64,000 nucleotides of DNA, from contig SPDT01000004.1 in NCBI GenBank assembly GCA_008477525.1, forward strand, positions 1 to 64,000. Direction: 5' to 3'. The DNA comes from Hypomyces perniciosus (Eukaryota > Ascomycota > Sordariomycetes > Hypocreales > Hypocreaceae). The position numbers were made by a program, and so were the translations under genes. How positions within the stretch are numbered: position 1 is the stretch's first letter; each line of letters opens with the position of its first letter. Positions 57,033 through 64,000 of this stretch are shown here, in pieces. The notes below the pieces were generated by a model. That model did no database searches and was not told the origin of the DNA. It was given only the letters and a program-made list of their open reading frames with translations.

Positions 57033-59873
57033 AATGGCGTTGACGATGTCGAGCGCTACCGCCTGTCGCTCCAATGCGAATGTCCCCCCGATCACCACTT
57101 CGATTTCCTCCAGCGTTTCGCCGCCAAGGAGCGCGAGAGAGTTGCCAAGCCGGCACCATTGTCGGCCGAGGAACACGCTGTAAACCGGAAGCAGCTGAGC
57201 ACTGTCCGCTTCGTCAAGCCGAAGTATGCACACCAGACGAAGATCAACGTTGCCGGCATCTTCAGGAAATGGAAGACGTACGTCGTCCCACGAGCACCCC
57301 TCCTTTTTGGAACACCAGCTAACCCCTAGTATGCAGGTACTGCACAGAGATGCACGTTGGGGACTGGGAGGCGACGATCCAGAACCTGACTCGCGAAACG
57401 ACGATGGACTTCTTCCTCTTCGTCTGCGGGAACTATAAGATTAGGTCGCGGGGGACGTCAGAAGAGTACATGCGCCAGTTCCAGCAGCTCTACACGACTA
57501 TCACTGGCCGATATATGGACCAGAATGACAGCAAGGAGGTCTATAAGGTACCGCTATCGCCACGCTGAACTACTATAGATCTATCATCCAAGTCCGCTAA
57601 CACACCACCCTCAGTACCATCATAATGTCTTGGTTCCTCGCTTTGGCCTCCGGGCGCCCAATATAGACGGCAAACCGGCCCTTAACGTCGACAGCCTCCG
57701 GGTCATCTTAACCTTCAATATCGCCTATGAAGTCAGCACCTTCGCCCTCGAGCGGCATCGCATCCAGCTGGCTGGCTGCTACCAGACCCTCTGCTACACC
57801 GGAGCGCGGCCTGCTGAGTTGGTGGAAGGCCGGAGGAAGAACCCGAAGGACGGCTCCATCCAGAAGCTCTTTGGTAGGAAGGTTGTCCAGTCAGCTGACA
57901 GTGACGATGGCTTAGACGAGGCGCCGGATGAAGAATCCAGGCAGCTTAGTGAGCTGTTGTTGCAGGAAAACACCAAGCGTGGGCGCCCTAAGGCTCTCTG
58001 CTACGAGGATATTCTCATGATGATCGTCCGCCACCCCGTCACAGGGCAACCCGTTCCTGCCATGGCTATCAAGTTTATTCACCATAAGGGGGCTGACAAC
58101 AAGCCGAAGCCGTACGTCCAAGGGCGCTTCTACCGCCAAGCCCCTAAGAGCATCATACTAACTAGCGGATCCTAGGACCATATTCTTCTTTACTGTTGGA
58201 TACTGCTTTATGCAGGATGGGGCGTATGCCGAAACAGGGTGTACATAACACAAAGATGACCTACCTGAGGAAAAGGGGCTGAAAGGAGAGAAGCTTCCTG
58301 ATGAGAAGAACAGAACAGAAAACGAAGGACAATCAATACTACAATAACCCCATTATGCTGCAATTGCCACTCCCGTGTATCTAACATTTACCCCCACCAG
58401 GAAGCTGATCTTTTGCCCCATTATGGTCATCATTGCCCTAGCGCTGCATGACCATGCATTCGACGCGCCGAGCTTGACCAATGCATCCCGTGTGCTTGAG
58501 ACTAAGGTGTGGGGCCCGACCTTGTGTACGCCGCTCCGGTGGAAGGAAGAGATGCTCAAGATCCCTGTGTTCCGCCGGATCCGAGGCACTACCCTCTCCA
58601 CTAACGAGGCCATGCTGTACTCCAAGCTGAATTACGATATGGGCCAGCAGAGCCTCGACTCAGGCCACGAGAAGGCCTGGACGCCAAGGTTTGCCCGGAG
58701 AGGTGCCGGGAATGCCGCTAACGGTATGTCAACTCCCCTCAAGCCCCTTCTCCAAGCCGGCGGGAACAATCTGCCGAGATGGGTAGTCATGCTGACCAAC
58801 CTGGTTCTATAGGCGACGCACCGGATCCAGTCCGTGACCAGATGATGCGCCATGACCCTAGGTTTGCTACGTTCTTCAGCGCGTACCTTAATGAGATTGC
58901 CAAGTTTGACCTCCAGAATGCCTTCTTGGAGGAGGAGAAGCAAGATCAGTTATTCCGAATGTTTGCACATGTCAGCCTCACACGCGACCCTCGGGCTGTG
59001 AGAGATATGGTGCCTGGAGAGGTATGGGCGAACACGCCGCCAGACCCAGAGATCGTGGCGTTGGAAAAGCAGCGTGCGACTCTCAAGCAGGGCCGATACC
59101 GAATCGAGGGTTGTGCCGACGAGGAGAAGATCCGGCGACTCACGAATGAGATTAGGACTAAGCGGGCTGAGCGCGAGAAGAGGATCGTGAAAGAGTATCG
59201 CGAGTATTACTTCTACCATCGTCCCACCTGGGATATTGAAGCGCAGGCCCGGGGAGAGGTGGAAGAGGAATATGAGGAGTCAGCTATCGACCTTGCCGTC
59301 CCCGAGCGCGCCAGACTGGCCGAGATTCTCTGCTGCCAGTCCGACGATTGGACCAGCGAGGAGATCTCTCAGCGCAGAATTGAGGCTATCAATCTGATGG
59401 TAGCTCTATGTGACAAGAAGGAGATGGGCAAGGGCAGCCGGACCCAGCTGAGAACCCAAATCGGACAGTCTATCAAACAAGAGTCGCCTGAGCTCGATGC
59501 TACATCCGAGCCTGAGCCTGAGCCCGACCTCTTCCTGCTCCTGATGGAAACAACCCAATGTCCTGACTGTATTGGCGACGAACAATTGCCTCTCGGGGAG
59601 CGGATCTTTCGATGGTGCCGGCCTACGGTAAGGAATGACCATTTTGACGACCATCACTTAATAGAACGAGAGCGTGCTGAGCAGCGTGCTGAGGCGATCA
59701 GTTGTAAACATCCTAAATGCAGAGAGTTAAAGTTGAAGCATTTAGACCATTTCAGGGTGCATGTCCAGTCAGTCCACGGAGTCCCGCTCAGATCGTCAGA
59801 GCAGGTTATGCGCAGACGATTACAAAAAGCCAAGCGCCGCCAGATGGCCTGTGGGAAGGGGCAGCAGAAGTGA
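57033..59873 (+). pseudogene. DUF3435 tyrosine recombinase (captain-like), split by a solo LTR
   Basis: Exons are 57,033-57,277, 57,337-57,547, 57,615-58,111, 58,176-58,723 (holding the LTR) and 58,813-59,873. Introns are GT-AG. The DUF3435 blocks are VAGIFRKWKT, MHVGDWEATIQNLTRETTM, MDQNDSKEVYK and NIAYEVSTFALERHRIQLAG. Box I is CYTGARPAELVEG (catalytic Arg). GRPKALCYEDILMMIVRHP and IKFIHHKGADNKPKP follow, then TPTRKLIFCPIMVII, LRWKEEMLKIPVFRRI, FARRGAGNAANG (second Arg) and ATFFSAYLNEIAKFDLQNAF (candidate nucleophilic Tyr). The C-terminus carries paired Cys/His motifs (CPDCIGD, CKHPKCRELKLKHLDHFRVH). PF11917-type proteins include Starship captains, which integrate large mobile elements. Exon 4 is cut between IFFF and TPTRK by a 193-bp LTR. 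The first exon is not located. Confidence 0.85.
58194..58386. repeat. Solo LTR, family B, copy in the recombinase gene; duplication TTTAC
   Basis: 193 bp from TGTTGGATAC to GTATCTAACA, inverted ends matching at 9 of 10 positions. TTTAC flanks it exactly on both sides (58,189-58,193 and 58,387-58,391). LTR plus duplication is 198 bp, a multiple of three, but the host frame meets a TAA inside. No internal retroelement sequence remains, so it arose by LTR-LTR recombination. Confidence 0.92.
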
Positions 59874-61623
59874 AGATTATCAACAGCCACCTATAGGATC
59901 TCGCCCTATTTTAAGTGGGATTTTAGTTTATATTATTTAAACCTTGTTATCCTCACAATCAATATATATATTCACTCCTCTCTTGCATGGCTGTATGGTG
60001 TTACACTTGGGTTCGGCGATGATAGTTCTTTCGTTTACGAGTGTACGTTACATCCAGAGGTGAACCTCCACGAGCAGACCCAAGCACCTGCTGGACATCA
60101 AAGGCCAACAGGCGCGGATGTCTTAACACGCGCAGTTGGCTTAACACATGACTAGAGGACTGGGCTGTATAATGGATGTGCATATTGGCCTCTTTCTGTT
60201 TGGGCGCTGGCTTGTATGCGACAGCCGCACTTGTCGCTTGCTGTTTAGCCTACGCGCAATGTTAGCTTATGCTAATTGAGCCACGCCGCATGTGGCGCAG
60301 ACGTACTCCGTACAGGGCTGGGCTATTGACGCTGGCCATGTAGATTAATACATAGCTTATCAGTCAATCAAAATTTGAGATCCTCTAATTAACGCCAACT
60401 CTCTATTTTTACGTAGCAATATAATACCAACAGAAGAAGGATACCGCATGGGCTTTCGGGAGTTATGACAAATTTGAGAAACACATATGTACACTAGCTA
60501 AAGTTGCCCTTTCGGGTTAGCCGCCGGGCGTTAATAAATTGTATTGTATTGTATAATACCAATAAGCGTAGCCTATGTTTTTGCCGTAGTGGTGAAATCT
60601 GACAGTATCGCTCTTTAAAGGGATTCCTAAGACATTATGACAAGAGTAAGCAACATCATCTAAGGCAAGACTAATGCAGCTGTATTGACCTAAAAAGAAC
60701 CAGGCAAAAGTTACGACGATTTCCACCCAAAAGTTTGGATCACAAATCCTTTGGCTGCATTGTTTCTTGAATGTCCTCGAGAGAGATTTCCACCTTCAAA
60801 CCAAACTGCTTCAAGGCCAAGGGTTTTGTATGGATGGACGGAGGCACGCTTCCCCTTGGTCGTACTTGTCACAGTTTGCGAATAGAAAGCAGCAATCTTG
60901 CGTCGTTTCCGTAGATTCATGCTGTGTGGGGTTTGCAGCACTCGTTTCTTGCCCCGTACATTCTCAGCAAGTGCCGTTCTCTGCTATTGACCGGTCGTAA
61001 CTTGCTCTAGGTTGATTTCATGGAGGTATCATTGAAGATCAACCTGGCCAAAAGTATGGGCCCGGCAGTTAAAGGGGCATTATCAAAGTCAGACTCTAGG
61101 GTCCACACGATGCTGTCATCGTCATCAAACTCAGCCTTTGGCTTAGTTATTTGCATTGGAGGCATTGGGTGGGACCGGAAAACTTGGAGACGACGTCACG
61201 AATAGCTGTATTCAGGATTGATCTACCGGCCGTGTTATTGCATTTCTCTGGCTGACGGTATGTAGACGGGGAACCATTAGAACAGAGCTAGGTATAATGC
61301 GTAAATCACGCTTACTCCGCTCGACTTCATGCGGAGCCAGCGATTGCTTCGTGAATAGTTATGGTATGCAGGTGCAGGGCTTATGATGTGGTTAGCCCCT
61401 TAGTAGGTACATCAAGCAAGCAAGGAAAACTAGCAGCTCTTCCTATCATCTTTTGCAGTTTAAGACGTTTAAGTAGGATGCCTCCCGACTTAACTTATAC
61501 TCACCATCTCATAAATTACTTAAACCCCCCAAGGTTGAGACCAGTAATCACGCCTAAGAGAAACTATCAGGGTTTCAAACCATTCTCATAGCATCTAACT
61601 TTCAGACTTTATCCCTCAGTATA
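59874..61623. other. Intergenic, no supportable gene
   Basis: Short frames only. TACTCCGTAC lies at 60,304-60,313. The opposed frames at 60,711-61,205 show no domain. Confidence 0.45.
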
Positions 61624-62304
61624 ATGGACCCTTCATATTTCTTATATCACGCCATGCTCATTGCATTTGTAATAAGCATGCTTGCTTCTGTCCTTCGTGG
61701 CTTTCGAGTCTATCTTCAGACTACCAAAGGCTCTGGACTGCTTGAAGCTCACCAGCTTTTAAGTGTCAAGTACAGCCTTGAATTCTTAATCCTTGTCATA
61801 AGCCAGATCGCTATATCCCTCGGAACTGGGATTGGATTCTTTATCCTCACTCTCATCAAGAGTGACGTCTGGTTAGTCTATTTGTTCAGTTCGATCGTGC
61901 TTTCAAGTATGATCGGCCAGGTAAGCGGGCCAAGACTTGGGCATTTTCTTCGTTGCTGACGATTGTAGTGTGCCTGGGCAGGCGGTTCTTGGTACCCAGG
62001 GCAGCGTGCGTTTAAGCCGATCTTGCTAGCTGTCACCTTGGCAACTTATGTTGGTCTCTTTCTTGGCGGTGTTATCCTCGGAGCTAAACGGCCGGCAGCG
62101 GGCAGCATTACCATTTCAGCCTCTGCTGGCTTATTCCGTGTCTGTATAACATATGAGTGGATAGTGTTTTTTCTAGAGAAGCGCCCTTATATTCAGGAGC
62201 CGTTTTACACACGCCAGATCGCGGGTCATCTCTTAATTCAGCTTCTCCTTACTCTTGGCATCATTATAGCCTGCACTCTGGGAGAGGTATATGCTGACGT
62301 TTAG
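61624..62304 (+). CDS. Predicted multi-span membrane protein, two exons
   Basis: Exons are 61,624-61,920 and 61,969-62,304, separated by a 48-bp intron (GTAAGC donor, GTTGCTGAC branch-like site, TGTAG acceptor). The protein is 210 aa. It has about six hydrophobic spans: around residues 6-24 (FLYHAMLIAFVISMLASVL), 50-77 (FLILVISQIAISLGTGIGFF), 81-99, 120-140 (LLAVTLATYVGLFLGGVILG), 148-170 and 188-208 (LLIQLLLTLGIIIACTLGEV). An aromatic, glycine-rich junction CAWAGGSWYPGQ follows the splice site. It resembles uncharacterised fungal integral membrane proteins. No transporter motif or catalytic residue was recognised. The start is chosen as the first ATG of an open frame that splices cleanly. 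No lesion was seen. Confidence 0.75.
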
Positions 62305-62856
62305 GGGCTTATTCCGATACTAAAGTGCAATATGTTATTAGTAAGTTGTCCATACCTTGAGAGAGGCATTTCTAATAATTTCTAATATTTTAGATTATCT
62401 CTGTTTCCTATGGCCTCCACGATCTTTCAACTGAACTTTGGCTTATAATGAACCGCCGGAGTAGCTTATAATGGCTCTGGATAAAGTTAAAATTTGGCAC
62501 ATCTGTAGATAATATAGAGCTCGGGCTGCGGGGTTAAGACGGGAAGAAGGGTCGAGACTCGATACTGAGCGTAGCACTATTAAGTTAAGATAAACGAACT
62601 AGTGTTGGCCGTACTACATAAGAGTTACATTATGGAAGGTTTGTCCGGCAAGCACCCTCGATCAACCCGAGATATTTTTGGGCACAATACTGCACTACCT
62701 CCGCATAGCTGTCGAGTAGATCTCTTGATGATGGTAAGCTACCCCTTTCTGCTGCAAACAGCATGAATCATCTATCATCTTGTCTTCGAAGCAATACTCG
62801 GGTCGGGAGAAATCTTGAACTGCGAAATATTCTTGATCTAGTGTCGAAACCATTGT
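62305..62856. other. Intergenic, no supportable gene
   Basis: A 62-codon minus frame (62,695-62,883) overlaps the dispersed repeat and is probably part of it. Confidence 0.4.
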
Positions 62857-62928
62857 ACCAGCCAGCAAATGTGAAGTGTACACCTCAGCAATTGTAGCTG
62901 ATAGTGCAGGTTATATTGCGTGTGACAT
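62857..62928 (+). repeat. Dispersed 70-bp repeat, copy 3
   Basis: GTGAAGTGTACACCTCAGCA then ATTGTAGCTGATAGTGCAGG, essentially identical to 25,208-25,280 in reverse and related to 33,880-33,928. Confidence 0.82.
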
Positions 62929-63398
62929 CTAGTCTGTAAGCATGGCTACGATGAGGTCTATAAGCTTGGTGTGGCCTCACACCTGCACTGCCCTCACCCA
63001 GTGGGGAGTATGCAAGATCTTGGTGATCAAGCCATGAAAAATATTGTATGGCAGAAGCAAGCAGGGCTCTGAAGCATAGAATTAATTTATAAAGTTATAT
63101 AGGTGATCACTCATTATCGCAACATTCAATAGAGTTTACCAGGCCCATTTTATTATCTCCCTTTGTTGTATTGGAAGTCTCTCTACTTATGGGTCTCATC
63201 TCGTATGCTAAACAGGGTCCGCATAGAGAACCACTTTTGGATGTGCCCCTGAGCTAAAGCACAGCCAGTCAAAAGTTCCTGCTACGTCTAGAACACTTCC
63301 TAGCACAAGTTGGTCGTCCATCTCCGTTGCAGGGTTAGGCAAGTGAGGGTCGACACACGCTCCGCGTTTGTCGAAGCTTAGAACGGGTGGCAACAGTC
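62929..63398. other. Possible 3' flank with an unassigned frame
   Basis: A 61-codon minus frame (63,208-63,393) reading LSFDKRGACVDPHLPNPATE and DDQLVLGSVLDVAGTFDW has plausible protein composition. No family was recognised, and its relation to the gene just upstream (63,399-63,982) is unclear. Confidence 0.35.
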
Positions 63399-63982
63399 TT
63401 ACGCCGCTTTCGTGGCCTCAAAGTCATACTGTGCGTGCTGCGTAGTAGTCGCTTCCTGCTCCAGCCCTTGGAGCGCGTGCTTTTCCTTTTCTGCCATTGA
63501 TTGGCCATAGCTGGATCTGGTGTTGGTTTTTGACAGTCTTGTTAACTGTTGACTTGATTAATGTCAGTGAGGTGCGCTTGAGGATAGCAGCATTCAAGTT
63601 CAGAGCCTTCTTTCCATGGTGTTAGCTGGTACCGGGGAAACCACAATGCCGTAGAGCAGAAGATGTACGTTACCTTGTGTCGGCGTTGTTACCCGCCAGC
63701 TATCAGCCTCAGGAACGAGTTCTCCATAATGCTTGAGAACCTCCGACCTAGCATCTGATACCGCCAAAACAAAGTCGCTCAGTCTTGAAGTTATGGATTC
63801 GCCCCCTGAAAGCTGAGGAATAACTCACCATCCGTCGCTGCCTGTGAGTTACAATCCTCGCCATCACAATTTGTCTCAGGCTCAGTCCTTAGTATCGAAC
63901 ACCGTGAATGGGGTACAGGTTCGACTTTGACGCGGCATTGTGAATGGGTGTTTGCAGGATTGATGTGCTTGCTTAACGACAA
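63399..63982 (-). CDS. Probable small multi-exon gene, unidentified, frame-broken
   Basis: The minus-strand start at 63,982 reads MSLSKHINPANTHSQCRVKV and DCNSQAATDGELFLSFQG. The frame is lost at a G5 run (C5 at 63,802-63,806 on the plus strand). One base over, it continues ESITSRLSDFVLAVSDARSE, VLKHYGELVPEADSWRVTTP and TQ to a GTAACG donor at 63,673. Further exons are suggested by KALNLNAAILKRTSLTLIKS and by SYGQSMAEKEKHALQGLEQE, then ATTTQHAQYDFEATKAA ending with TAA at 63,399-63,401. The joins are not all resolved. I do not recognise the family. Composition and splice signals favour a real gene. Confidence 0.42.
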
Positions 63983-64000
63983 CTCATCAAGCGAAAAGTT

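Noticed and set aside
1..64000. tRNA genes, rRNA genes and CRISPR arrays
   Set aside because: No B-box-like cloverleaf candidate, no rRNA core sequence and no regularly spaced repeats were seen on either strand. A folding-based scan could not be run.
56268..64000. A complete Starship element
   Set aside because: Only a captain-like gene is visible. No matched terminal repeats or boundary evidence lie in the window, so only the recombinase gene is claimed.

Overview
This 64 kb window is nuclear DNA of a filamentous ascomycete (Pezizomycotina). Eurotiomycetes is my best guess. The evidence is short 48-80 bp spliceosomal introns with GTANGT donors and CTAAC-type branch points, Tad1-like LINEs, repeat-induced-point-mutation (RIP) style C:G to T:A decay, a DUF3435 tyrosine recombinase, a GH18 chitinase, an F-box-like/ankyrin protein and a giant DUF6606/DUF3638/DUF3645 protein. 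No rRNA, tRNA, CRISPR array or prokaryotic operon was seen.

Layout. 1-705 is the decayed 3' end of a Tad1-like LINE, and about 706-9,870 holds no gene I can support. 9,874-17,600 is a catalase gene on the minus strand. It is split into a C-terminal piece (9,874-10,422) and an N-terminal piece (16,796-17,600) by a near full-length LINE (about 10,870-16,795, minus). 17,735-20,040 is a second, 5'-truncated and heavily RIP-mutated LINE copy on the plus strand. It carries its own nested LINE-like insertion with a 14-bp target-site duplication. After a candidate solo LTR comes one clean small gene (21,009-21,654). Next is a truncated gene start abutting a third LINE copy (22,531-23,840), then a pile-up of Tc1/mariner and LINE fragments (24,270-24,963). 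26.3-40 kb holds decayed genes (J-domain-like family, BAH domain), MITEs nested in each other, solo LTRs, a 1.1-kb segmental duplication and a GH18 chitinase with one in-frame stop. 42,271-51,760 is a single three-exon gene of about 3,119 codons with one frameshift in a T8 run. 52-54.4 kb is a nested solo-LTR pair and an AT-only block. 54,462-56,267 encodes an ankyrin protein with one in-frame TGA. 57,033-59,873 is a DUF3435 tyrosine-recombinase gene broken by a 193-bp solo LTR with a perfect 5-bp duplication. 61,624-62,304 is an intact two-exon membrane protein, and the right end holds a probable small multi-exon gene.

How it hangs together. This is a transposon-dense accessory or subtelomere-like segment, not a pathway cluster. 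Its main interest is the readable order of events: RIP first, later insertions into RIPped DNA, and LINEs and LTRs splitting a catalase and a recombinase. Nearly every larger gene carries just one lesion, and many lesions lie in mononucleotide runs. That leaves open whether these are true pseudogenes or consensus errors.
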